A stretch of 64,000 nt of DNA from assembly GCA_035531075.1 (NCBI GenBank), contig DATKTO010000031.1, forward strand, positions 62,001-126,000, given 5' to 3'. This DNA is from 39-52-133 sp035531075 (GTDB lineage Bacteria; Pseudomonadota; Gammaproteobacteria; Burkholderiales; Gallionellaceae). Below are positions 56,761 to 64,000 of this stretch, one piece after another. Under the pieces are notes generated by a model. The model saw only the letters and a program-made list of their open reading frames with translations. It had not been told where the DNA came from and made no database searches. The translations under genes and the position numbers were made by a program. Position 1 is the first letter of the stretch. The number at the start of each line of letters is the position of its first letter.

Positions 56761-57837
56761 ATGTCACAGCTATTTTCAAAAGCCACACTGGGAACACTAA
56801 CCCTGCAAAATCATCTGGTCATGTCACCGATGACGCGCAATCGCGCCACCGGCAATATTCCCAATGAGCTCATGGCAGAGTATTACGCGCAGCGTGCCTC
56901 GGCGGGGCTGATCATCACCGAAGGCACTGCGCCATCAGCCAACGGCCTGGGCTATCCGCGCATACCGGGAATTTTTTCTGCAGAGCAGGTCGCAGGCTGG
57001 AAGCGCATTACCGACGCGGTGCACGCCAAGGGCGCGAAAATGTTCATGCAGTTCATGCACTGCGGGCGCATCGGCCACCCGCTCAACCTGCCAGCCGGCG
57101 CGCGTGTACTGGGCCCCTCGGCGATTGCTGCTGCCGGCGATATGTACACCGATGCCGAGGGCATGAAACAGAATGCCATGCCGCAGGCCATGACCGAAGC
57201 GGACATCAAGAGCACCATAGAAGAATTTGCACAGGCCGCAAAAAACGCGGTGGCGGCGGGGTTTGACGGCATCGAGCTGCACGGCGCCAACGGCTATCTG
57301 CTGGAACAGTTTCTCCGCCCAAGCTCGAATCAGCGCAGCGATGGCTACGGCGGCGCAATTGAAAACCGCGCGCGCTTCGTGCTCGAGGTCGTCGATGCGG
57401 TGATCATGGCCATCGGCAAGGACAAGATCGGCATCCGCCTCTCGCCTTACGGCGTATTCAACGACATGCCGCTGTACGACAAAATGGAGTCGGACTACAC
57501 CTACCTGGCGCACCAGCTCAATGCGCGCGGCCTGGCCTACATCCACCTGGTCGACCACTCGCCCATGGGCGCGCCGAAAGTGCCAGACTCAATAAAGGAA
57601 ATGTTCCGCAGCATATTCAAAGGCAAGCTCATCCTATCCGGCGGCTACGATGCCCAGCGTGCAGAAAGCGACTTGGCTGCAGGCAAGTGCGACCTGATTG
57701 CTGTCGGTCGTCCCTTCCTGGCCAACCCTGATCTGGTTGCCCGCTGGAAAACCGGTGCGGCAGAAAATGCGGTGGATATGGGTACGTTTTATACGCCTGG
57801 GGCTAAGGGGTATACGGACTACCCGGCATTGGGTTGA
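56761..57837 (+). CDS. Old yellow enzyme-type alkene reductase (NemA-like)
   Basis: The start at 56761 (MSQLFSKATLGTLTLQNH) follows AAGAAAGAG. The 358-residue FMN barrel has MSPMTRNRA, FMQFMHCGRIGHP, the HGANGYL motif with the substrate-binding His and Asn, and FLRPSSNQRSDGYGG, all typical of classical OYE. It reduces activated C=C bonds or nitro compounds with NADPH and is often induced by electrophile stress; no regulator gene is adjacent. Confidence 0.93.
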   Translation: MSQLFSKATLGTLTLQNHLVMSPMTRNRATGNIPNELMAEYYAQRASAGLIITEGTAPSANGLGYPRIPGIFSAEQVAGWKRITDAVHAKGAKMFMQFMHCGRIGHPLNLPAGARVLGPSAIAAAGDMYTDAEGMKQNAMPQAMTEADIKSTIEEFAQAAKNAVAAGFDGIELHGANGYLLEQFLRPSSNQRSDGYGGAIENRARFVLEVVDAVIMAIGKDKIGIRLSPYGVFNDMPLYDKMESDYTYLAHQLNARGLAYIHLVDHSPMGAPKVPDSIKEMFRSIFKGKLILSGGYDAQRAESDLAAGKCDLIAVGRPFLANPDLVARWKTGAAENAVDMGTFYTPGAKGYTDYPALG

Positions 57838-58296
57838 TTGTGACGCGGTCACACTGCGGAACTTTCGTAGTTGGCTCGATGGATACACCATTGATTGTGA
57901 ATCTGACAGCTTAATTGTGTTGTTTGCGTTTGCCGGGCTACCCCCGGCAAACCAAAACGGCACGATTACAGGATCAGATTAGGGGTATCACGAAAAAGAA
58001 TGGTCAAAAGTTTCTAAGCTGAGAGTGTCAAATGTAATGTATTACCTTCACGTTGCTCGTTTGATTTTAGCTATTGTTGGTGAAATAGAACAATTGTCTG
58101 GTGTTGTCTGAATGTTGGTTGATAATATTTCCAACAACGGTATAAAAGGTATCGCCATGATTTAACGGTTATTTGGCGTAAGCTTGCGTAATCAAAATCT
58201 GGCCTCATTGTTTCTTTGCAGCTTGGCACTTTTTATTTGGTTATAATTCATAATTAAGGTGATATTTTTGAAATTCAATTAAACAGGTTATTCGAA
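57838..58296. other. Intergenic region containing repeat and a possible promoter
   Basis: It contains the repeat at 57932 and a TATAAT at 58242-58247 without a well-spaced -35 box, 50 bases before the zinc-finger gene. No gene is supported. Confidence 0.45.
57932..57990. repeat. Direct repeat, left copy, flanking the zinc-finger/dCTP-deaminase pair
   Basis: GCCGGGCTACCCCCGGCAA, then CACGATTACAGGATCAGATT and AGGGGT are found again, with few differences, at 60497-60556 in the same direction. Confidence 0.75.
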
Positions 58297-58503
58297 ATGG
58301 CGGAGAGTGAAGAAGATTATTTGCGCCAGTGTTTAGAGCGAAATATTTGCCCTGTTTGTCAGCAATCGATTACAAAAAAGTTTGGAAGTGGCCAATTCAA
58401 AGACGGTGTATTTTGCTCATTGAATTGCTACACAGAATGGAGCAAGGTACTGTTAATACGACGACATCAAGACAAGGTGCAGAAGGGTAAATCTGATGAA
58501 TGA
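58297..58503 (+). CDS. Small zinc-finger protein
   Basis: The 68-residue protein has a treble-clef-like zinc site: CPVCQQS followed about 20 residues later by FCSLNCYTEW, similar to FCS or MYM-type fingers. It overlaps the dCTP-deaminase-like gene by eight bases, so the two are translationally coupled and probably work together. No ribosome site of strength is seen before its ATG. The role is unknown. Confidence 0.75.
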   Translation: MAESEEDYLRQCLERNICPVCQQSITKKFGSGQFKDGVFCSLNCYTEWSKVLLIRRHQDKVQKGKSDE

Positions 58504-59725
58504 AGTGCTAACGAAGTCCAGTTCAACGGCCAGTTCTGGTTCGATGGCAACGCCGCGCGGGGGCGACTATACCGGAATCCTGCCGAGCCAGAAGATCAAA
58601 GAGATGCTGAGCAACGGCGACATCAAAACGATGTTAACAAATATCGAAGATGACCAAATCCAGCCAGCCAGCATAGACCTTCGCCTCGGCGATTATGCTT
58701 ATCCTGTAGATACGAGTTTTCTCCCCGGCAAGGGGGTAAAAGTACTCGAAAAAATGAAACAGCTCGACGAACGTTTTGCTGACTTCAAAATCGATCTCAG
58801 CAAGGGCGCCGTGCTTGAAAAGGGGCGGGTATACGTTATTCCTCTTTTGGAATCCATCAGTTTAAAAAGCGAGGTCGCGGCCTTTGCCAATCCGAAGAGT
58901 TCAACGGGCAGGCTGGATATATTGACGCGATTGATCGCCGATGGTGCCACTAGTTTTGACCAGGTAAGCGAGGGTTATAAGGGCGAATTATTTATAGAAG
59001 TTGCGCCGCGGAGTTTCAGCGTCGTGGCAAAAACCGGCACACGCCTTAACCAGCTCAGGTTCCGCCGCACACGTGGTTTAGAAGCGAAAGCCATCACGGC
59101 TACAGAATGGAAAAAACTGCTCGATGAAGGCCAGTTAGTAGATTCCAGCGACCATGAAGCAAACGCGAGATCAGTCAAAACAGGGATGCTGCCTTTTACC
59201 GTGGATTTGAAAGGCTCCGGCAAAGAAGGCGACATCATCGGGTATCGTTCGAAGAAACATGTCAAGCGTATTGACCTGGAAAGACGGGATTATGATCCTC
59301 TGGATTTTTGGGAACCCATTAAATATCACAAAACATCTTCACTGATATTGGATCCCGATGAATTCTATATTCTCATGACCAAGGAAGCGATTGCCGTCCC
59401 CCCGGATTATGCGGCTGAAATGCTGCCATACGACACCCGCGCCGGAGAATTTCGTGTTCATTATGCCGGATTTTTTGACCCCGGATTCGGCTGGAATGCC
59501 AAGTTGAATAAAGCGGGAAGCAGCAGGGGGGTTCTTGAAGTGCGCTCACACGAGGTGCCATTTTTGCTCGAGCATGGTCAGACGGTCGGATGGCTGCGCT
59601 ATGAACGTATGGCAGAACAGCCAGAGCTTCTGTATGGCCAGGACATCAAATCGAACTATCAGGGACAGAGCCTGAAATTAGCCAAGCAGTTTGCAGAGTT
59701 GAAACAAAAGATCAAAAAGAACTGA
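58496..59725 (+). CDS. dCTP deaminase-like protein of the long (two-domain) family
   Basis: The 409-residue protein has the dUTPase/Dcd fold in tandem: QIQPASIDLRLGDYAYPV, VAAFANPKSSTGRLDIL, GELFIEVAPRSF and TRLNQLRFRR in the first half, and a second set (FYILMTKEAIAVPPDYAAEM, GEFRVHYAGFFDPGFGW, LEVRSHEVPFLLEHGQTVG) in the second. Long Dcd enzymes of alphaproteobacteria have this layout and deaminate dCTP to dUTP; some dCTP deaminases also act as phage defence by depleting dCTP. Its zinc-finger partner and flanking repeats are unusual for a housekeeping enzyme. Confidence 0.85.
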   Translation: MNEVLTKSSSTASSGSMATPRGGDYTGILPSQKIKEMLSNGDIKTMLTNIEDDQIQPASIDLRLGDYAYPVDTSFLPGKGVKVLEKMKQLDERFADFKIDLSKGAVLEKGRVYVIPLLESISLKSEVAAFANPKSSTGRLDILTRLIADGATSFDQVSEGYKGELFIEVAPRSFSVVAKTGTRLNQLRFRRTRGLEAKAITATEWKKLLDEGQLVDSSDHEANARSVKTGMLPFTVDLKGSGKEGDIIGYRSKKHVKRIDLERRDYDPLDFWEPIKYHKTSSLILDPDEFYILMTKEAIAVPPDYAAEMLPYDTRAGEFRVHYAGFFDPGFGWNAKLNKAGSSRGVLEVRSHEVPFLLEHGQTVGWLRYERMAEQPELLYGQDIKSNYQGQSLKLAKQFAELKQKIKKN

Positions 59726-59812
59726 TCATTGTTTTTTAATCTGAACAATGTGATTGAGACGCTTGGGGGTTGTTGAGTATCAGGAAATTTTTCAGTTCGC
59801 GTAATGCTGATG

Positions 59813-60516
59813 GTTGCCGGGGGTAGCCCGGCGGCTAGTCACTTTCTTTTGTTTCGCCAAAAAGAAAGTAACCAAAGAAAAGGCGACCCCGGTTTACCGC
59901 CCCTGCGGGGTTCCCTCGATCCATCGCCAACAAGCGGGGCTGCGGAACTCGCACGATCCGCTACGCGTCCACGTGCTCAAACAATCCTCGCCTAACCCCC
60001 CCGCTTGTTGGCGATGGATCGAGGCGGCGCACAGGGGTAGGTAAGTCAACAGCAAAGCCAAAAGCAGTGTGCGCATAGCGCACACCCAAACCAAACAAAA
60101 AAGCTGTGTGGGCACAAAGTGCACACACACGCACTTCGATTTTGAAGCTGGTTTTGAATTTACTTTTGATTCTGATTTTCGCTTTTACCTCCCCTCATTC
60201 ACCACCGAGTAGCGGAGGCTGGTCAGGGGATGGAGGTGACAACACGGCGCGTAGCGACTTGTTGCGGTGTAGGCTAACCTTCAGGTTATGCCGAAGCCAC
60301 GACTGTCTGAGCACGTGGACGCGTAGCGGATCGTGCGAGTTCTGCAGCCGCCTGACCAGACGAGCAACGCAGGGAACCTCGAAGAGGTGGCGGATTTGGG
60401 ATCGCCTTCTTTTGGTTCCTTTTGGCTCCGGCATAACCTGAAGGTTAATCTCCACCGCAACTCGTTGTCTTGGCGAAGCAAGAAAAGGAACTAGCCGCCG
60501 GGCTACCCCCGGCAAC
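59813..60516. mobile_element. Non-autonomous inverted-repeat element of about 0.7 kb
   Basis: The ends GTTGCCGGGGGTAGCCC... (59813-59839) and its exact 27-base reverse complement (60490-60516) extend further with looser similarity (TTTCTT...TTCGCCAA). Internally, 59914-59939 is perfectly inverted at 59999-60024, and the segment ACTCGCACGATCCGC with its neighbours (59946-59979) is inverted at 60309-60341. AACCTTCAGGTTATGCCG also recurs inverted. It contains only spurious open frames. Confidence 0.78.
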
Positions 60517-60556
60517 GAATACGATACGATTACGGGATCAGATTAGGGGTGCCGTG
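60497..60556. repeat. Direct repeat, right copy, of the 57932 repeat
   Basis: It matches 57932-57990 and overlaps the right end of the inverted-repeat element. Together the two copies bracket 2.5 kb with the zinc-finger and dCTP-deaminase-like genes. The remaining bases to 60764 show no gene. Confidence 0.75.
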
Positions 60557-60764
60557 AACAGGTTAGGCTGTATGTTTTATGCTGAGGATGGTCAAAAAGA
60601 CCCTTGCGATTGCAAGATATGGCATGTGTTTCTGTGCGTGCTGATGATGAGGCGGTGGTCTGGAAAGCTTGATGATGTACGTGGATTATCGGGGCGGAAA
60701 GTAGATTTTAATCCGAAAGTAGTGCCATTAGCCGCCCCACTCTTTACAATAAATGCAATAAATA

Positions 60765-60794
60765 TTGACAATGTTTCTTTGCAACCTTTACAAT
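60765..60794 (+). promoter_or_regulatory. Strong sigma70 promoter for the winged-helix/ATPase gene
   Basis: A perfect TTGACA (60765-60770) and TACAAT (60789-60794) are 18 bases apart. The start point would be near 60801, giving a 40-base leader to the ATG at 60843. Confidence 0.75.
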
Positions 60795-60842
60795 TTCCAT
60801 TAATAACCTTTACTAATGACTGTTAAGTCTAAGCTATAAATC

Positions 60843-61883
60843 ATGAAACTCGCTACTACAAAACGCGCTGAAATTATCCGCCGATTTCTCTTAAATTCGA
60901 TTAAGGCTGGCAATTCGCATTTTTTTCATGATGCGATGGAAACCTTCCAGCTTACGCGGCAGGCAATCCATAATCATTTAACAGCACTTGTAAAAATGGG
61001 TTATCTGGTGGCGGAGGGAAATACGCGCGGGCGCATATATGTACTTGGCCCTACCAGGTCACATAAAGGAGAATTTTCATTAACTGGCTTGCGTGAAAGC
61101 GATGTCTATTATCGAGATTTTGGTTTTATGTTTAGCGGGTTACCTCCGGAGTTGGAGAATATTTGTCACTATGGTTTTACCGAGATGTTAAATAACGCTA
61201 TTGATCATTCTGGCGGGACCGTTGCTGTAATTGAGGTTGATAGAACAGCAGAGTCGATAGAAATAAATATTGCTGATAACGGGGAAGGGATTTTTAACCA
61301 TATTGCACGCATTATGAATTTGAGCGATCCGAGAGAATCATTACTTGAGTTAAGCAAAGGAAAATTAACGACTGACCCGGATAATCATACGGGACAGGGA
61401 ATTTTTTTTACTTCTCGAGCCTTTGATCATTTTTTGATTGTATCCGGAGATTTGATTTTTTCTCATCACGACGGCTACAAACATGACTTCCTTTTACACA
61501 ATGCTAACGACCATATTGGCACCAAAGTGTTGATGAATATCGCGTTGAATAGTGATAAAAATCTTAAGGCTGTGTTCGATAACTTTACGGGTGATGAAGA
61601 CGAAAATTTTGCGTTCAATAAAACAATCGTGCCTGTAAAATTGGTTCTCTATGAAGGTGAACGTCTGGTGTCCAGGTCGCAGGCCAAGCGCATATTGAAC
61701 CGTGTTGAAAGATTCAAGACTGTAATGCTGGATTTTCAGGATGTTGATTTTATCGGGCAGGCATTCGCGGACGAGGTATTCAGAGTGTTCGCTCGAAATA
61801 ATCCACAGATCACGCTTATCCCTGTAAACATCACCAAGAGTGTCGAGCAAGCAATTAAAGCAGCAGAAAACAGCAACGACTGA
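60843..61883 (+). CDS. Winged-helix/GHKL ATPase/STAS-like (DUF4325) regulator
   Basis: The 346-residue protein combines three domains. Residues 5-75 form a winged helix (FQLTRQAIHNHLTALVKMGYLVAEGN). Residues 95-230 form a histidine-kinase-like ATPase with N box GFTEMLNNAIDHSGG, G1 box IADNGEGIF and G2 box TGQGIFF, but no phosphorylatable histidine domain. Residues 265-340 are STAS-like (VERFKTVMLDFQDVDFIGQAFADEVFRVF), as in DUF4325. This looks like an anti-sigma-factor/antagonist pair fused to a DNA-binding domain. Function is not known. It has its own promoter and is AT-rich compared with its neighbours. Confidence 0.82.
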   Translation: MKLATTKRAEIIRRFLLNSIKAGNSHFFHDAMETFQLTRQAIHNHLTALVKMGYLVAEGNTRGRIYVLGPTRSHKGEFSLTGLRESDVYYRDFGFMFSGLPPELENICHYGFTEMLNNAIDHSGGTVAVIEVDRTAESIEINIADNGEGIFNHIARIMNLSDPRESLLELSKGKLTTDPDNHTGQGIFFTSRAFDHFLIVSGDLIFSHHDGYKHDFLLHNANDHIGTKVLMNIALNSDKNLKAVFDNFTGDEDENFAFNKTIVPVKLVLYEGERLVSRSQAKRILNRVERFKTVMLDFQDVDFIGQAFADEVFRVFARNNPQITLIPVNITKSVEQAIKAAENSND

Positions 61884-62025
61884 AGCTGTAAATAGGAAGT
61901 TTAATATCCAATCCATTAAACATGTGCCATTTGTATTTCATGCGTAAACAACTTACACGCCACTCGGCCTTTCCCCAATTTCTGCTAAAATTACACAATC
62001 AGATTAGCCCAACAAAGGAAAGAGC

Positions 62026-62349
62026 ATGACTTACGTCGTTACCGAAGCCTGTATCAGATGCAAATACACCGATTGCGTGGACGTTTGTCCCGTGGATTGT
62101 TTCCATGAAGGTCCCAATTTCCTGGTGATCGATCCGGAAGAGTGCATCGACTGCACCCTGTGCGTGGCGGAGTGCCCGGCGGAGGCGATTTTTGCCGAGG
62201 ATGATTTGCCGGCTGACCAGGTGCAGTTTACCGCGCTGAATGCGGAACTGGCGAAGCAGTGGCCGGTGCTGACCGCAACCAAGGATGCACCTGCAGATGC
62301 GGACGAGTGGAAAGAAGTGAAGGATAAATTGAAGTATCTGGAACGTTAA
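62026..62349 (+). CDS. fdxA: Seven-iron ferredoxin FdxA
   Basis: The 107-residue protein has the 3Fe-4S and 4Fe-4S cluster ligands (CIRCKYTDCVDVCPVDC, then CIDCTLCVAECPAEAI) and the longer C-terminal helix of the FdxA family. AAAGGAAAGAGC precedes the ATG. It transfers electrons at low potential and is encoded singly here. Confidence 0.96.
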   Translation: MTYVVTEACIRCKYTDCVDVCPVDCFHEGPNFLVIDPEECIDCTLCVAECPAEAIFAEDDLPADQVQFTALNAELAKQWPVLTATKDAPADADEWKEVKDKLKYLER

Positions 62350-62357
62350 TATTGCAT

Positions 62358-62421
62358 GTAGGAGCGCAGATTTCTGCGCGATTTCTTTTAAATACAATCG
62401 CCCGATTAATCGGGCTCCTAC
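62358..62421. repeat. REPIN after fdxA
   Basis: GTAGGAGC and GCTCCTAC close 64 bases that contain two hairpins, GCGCAGA/TCTGCGC and CCCGATTAATCGGG. The GTAG feet and paired hairpins are as expected of REPINs. Confidence 0.85.
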
Positions 62422-62459
62422 GATGAACCAGTTAAAGCATGAATCCACGGAGTCAAGCT

Positions 62460-62501
62460 CCAATGAGTAATACCCAATGAGTAATACCCGATGAGTAATA
62501 C
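62460..62501 (+). repeat. Three tandem 14-bp units creating two overlapping pentapeptide ORFs before the AddB-like gene
   Basis: Units start at 62460, 62474 and 62488. Each has an ATG. The first two give five-codon frames (62463-62480 and 62477-62494), each ending with ATGA that overlaps the next ATG; the third ATG (62491) starts the long gene. GGAG at 62449-62452 is placed for the first ATG, 38 bases before the third. Confidence 0.8.
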
Positions 62502-64000
62502 AGAGAACAGCGGCACCCCACGGGCGGCCGCTGTTTTTTTTGATCAGGTTGCTGCTGCCATATTGCAGCAGCACGTCCACGCCCTGCCCGACCTGCGCGA
62601 GGCCGTGATCATCCTGCCCAACTACCATGTGGCAGTGCCGCTGGCACAGCACCTGGCCCGCGCCGCCAACTTGCCCGCATTGCTGCTGCCGCAGATGGTG
62701 ACTATCAACGACTGGGCCGAATCGGTGCCGCTCACCCAGGCCATCACCCCCGACACCTGCCGCGCCACCACACTGTATCAGGCGCTGCGCGAGCGCGAGT
62801 GGTTTCCCGGCGCCGATCTGTGGGGCATTGCGAGTGAATTGCTCGGGCTGCTGGACGAGCTGACCAAGCACCATGTGCCGCTGCCGCAGAGCGAGGAAGA
62901 TTTTCTGTTGCAGCTGGAGCGCGCCTGTCAGGCCAAGCGCAACGCCGCGATGCAGTTTGAGGCGCGCGTGGTGCACGAGCTGTGGTATGCGATGAGCGCC
63001 AGCGGCGAGCTGGATGCCGCTCGCGCCTACCAGCAGCGCCTGGCTTTGCTGGCACAGCGGGCGACATCTCCGTTAACCGTGCTGCTGACCTCGGATTTGT
63101 CCCGCCTAGAAATGCGTTTCCTGCAGGCCTATGGCGAGAACGCGCCGGTGAACATTATCGACCTGCGCGAGTTGGCGGCGCAGCAGGCAGGCTGCGCGGT
63201 GCTCAACATTGCATGGGGCAGGGACGAAGCTGCTGATGATGTGCATGCAGCAGTGCCGTCATTGCGCGAGCAGGCACGGCGGCTGCGGACTCATTTCCCG
63301 CAAGCCGCGTTGGGCTCAAGCCTGCGCCTGTTTGCCGCCAACGGCCTGGAGCAGGAGGCGCGTGCCGCCGAGGTGCAGGTGCGGTGCTGGCTGCTCGCGG
63401 GCAAAAGCAGCATCGCCATCGTGGCGCAGGACAGGCTTGCCGCGCGCCGCGTGCGCGCGCTGCTGGAGCGCGCCGAGGTGCAGGTGCAGGATGAAACCGG
63501 CTGGATACTTTCCACCATGGCGGTGAGCACAGTTCTGATGCGCTGGCTGGATGCGCTGCAGAGCGACTTCTATTATCAGGACATGCTCGATCTCTTGAAG
63601 TCGCCGTATATGTTTGCCGACCAGCCTTCGGCTGAGCGCAAGCAGACGGTGTACCAGCTGGAGCAGCTGCTGCGCAAGCATGGCGCGGTGGCGCACCTCG
63701 AGGTGTTTTTGGAGCTGGCGCAGCACGAAGCGCCGGAGCTCGGCTCAGCCTTGGCGCGCCTGCGCCAGGCCGCCGACGAGCTGGTCAGGAAAAGCAACAC
63801 CCTCCATGGCTGGCTGCTGGCGCTGGAGCGCAGCCTCAGGATACTCGGCGTGTATGAAGGGCTAGCCGCCGATGCGGCAGGTGAGAAGTTGCTGCAAGCC
63901 GTGCATACCTGGCAACAGGAACTGGCAGCTGACACCACGCGTTTTAGCCGTGCCGAGTGGCGCCACTGGCTGGCGCTGCAACTCGATGCGCTCACCTGGC
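62491..64000 (+). CDS. AddB-like probable DNA repair protein, N-terminal part (cut by window)
   Basis: The frame is open from 62491 to the window end (503 codons). It begins MSNTENSGTPRAAAVFFDQV and contains AVIILPNYHVAVPLAQHLARAA and MVTINDWAE, the opening of the AddB-like probable DNA repair proteins of beta- and gammaproteobacteria (inactivated helicase followed by a RecB-type nuclease). The nuclease domain would lie beyond the window. Such genes are usually paired with addA/uvrD-like genes downstream. Confidence 0.85.
   Translation, partial: MSNTENSGTPRAAAVFFDQVAAAILQQHVHALPDLREAVIILPNYHVAVPLAQHLARAANLPALLLPQMVTINDWAESVPLTQAITPDTCRATTLYQALREREWFPGADLWGIASELLGLLDELTKHHVPLPQSEEDFLLQLERACQAKRNAAMQFEARVVHELWYAMSASGELDAARAYQQRLALLAQRATSPLTVLLTSDLSRLEMRFLQAYGENAPVNIIDLRELAAQQAGCAVLNIAWGRDEAADDVHAAVPSLREQARRLRTHFPQAALGSSLRLFAANGLEQEARAAEVQVRCWLLAGKSSIAIVAQDRLAARRVRALLERAEVQVQDETGWILSTMAVSTVLMRWLDALQSDFYYQDMLDLLKSPYMFADQPSAERKQTVYQLEQLLRKHGAVAHLEVFLELAQHEAPELGSALARLRQAADELVRKSNTLHGWLLALERSLRILGVYEGLAADAAGEKLLQAVHTWQQELAADTTRFSRAEWRHWLALQLDALTW

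Noticed and set aside
58223..58247. TTGGCA and TATAAT as promoter of the zinc-finger gene
   Set aside because: The spacing is only 13 bases, too short for a normal sigma70 promoter; the TATAAT may still be used with another -35 element.
60470..60826. 118-residue plus-strand frame upstream of the winged-helix gene
   Set aside because: It begins within the inverted-repeat element and covers the promoter; composition changes along its length, so it is probably chance.

Overview
The window looks like a betaproteobacterial chromosome, probably of the Nitrosomonadales (Gallionellaceae or Sulfuricellaceae type). This is inferred from gene order (mutM, TPR lipoprotein-lolB-ispE-tRNA-Gln-prs-rplY-pth-ychF; dacC-dat-ybeD-lipB ... 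lipA; xseB-ispA-dxs-folE2), from the RegB/RegA redox system and from protein style. No rRNA, integrase, IS transposase or CRISPR array was seen. The first gene (an Ig-repeat surface protein) and the last (an AddB-like repair protein) are cut by the window edges.

Region by region. 1-1205: end of a secreted Ig-like repeat protein with a C-terminal carbohydrate-binding-like domain. 1.7-9.8 kb: an exopolysaccharide locus that combines a Pga-like (poly-N-acetylglucosamine type) synthase, small membrane partner, TPR/beta-barrel exporter and CE4 deacetylase with a BcsE-type c-di-GMP receptor, with a convergent GH18-like protein. 10-24.4 kb: housekeeping genes (mutM, a Gld-type ABC exporter, lolB-ispE-tRNA-Gln-prs-rplY-pth-ychF), a CZB-domain protein, a HerA/YjgR ATPase and a small outer-membrane protein. 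24.5-26.1 kb: a chemoreceptor. 26.3-36.5 kb: the lipoate cluster. Here lipA and lipB, normally neighbours, are separated by about 7.3 kb carrying a DUF6978-like/DUF1828 pair, a coiled-coil membrane protein, a small unknown protein, a TIR-domain protein and an MmeI-like type IIG restriction-modification enzyme. This is an accessory, probably anti-phage, island. 36.5-42.7 kb: dacC, an HDOD protein, regBA, a fatty acid desaturase and a SpoIIAA-like protein. 42.9-46.2 kb: a Fur box and hemP followed by an outer-membrane protein, an FMN-binding protein, ApbE and a small membrane protein, together a likely iron-linked flavin redox module. 46.2-57.8 kb: EamA exporter, Rieske oxygenase, xseB-ispA-dxs-folE2, a glutamine amidotransferase, a large hybrid sensor kinase and an old yellow enzyme. 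57.9-61.9 kb: a zinc-finger/dCTP-deaminase-like pair flanked by repeats, a 0.7 kb inverted-repeat element, and a winged-helix/GHKL ATPase/STAS-like regulator. 62-64 kb: fdxA and the AddB-like gene.

A feature that crosses all regions is the number of small palindromic repeats. Most carry GTAG or CTAC feet and paired hairpins, as REP/REPIN elements do. Four of them lie inside reading frames without breaking them: three in the MmeI-like gene and one near the start of lipB. Two others supply the stop codon of the gene before them.

The most promising candidates for something new are the Pga/BcsE hybrid exopolysaccharide locus, the lipA-lipB island with its TIR protein of unknown C-terminal domain, the in-frame REPIN insertions, and the Fur-linked flavin cassette. 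All functions are inferred by reading the translated sequence; no database search was run.
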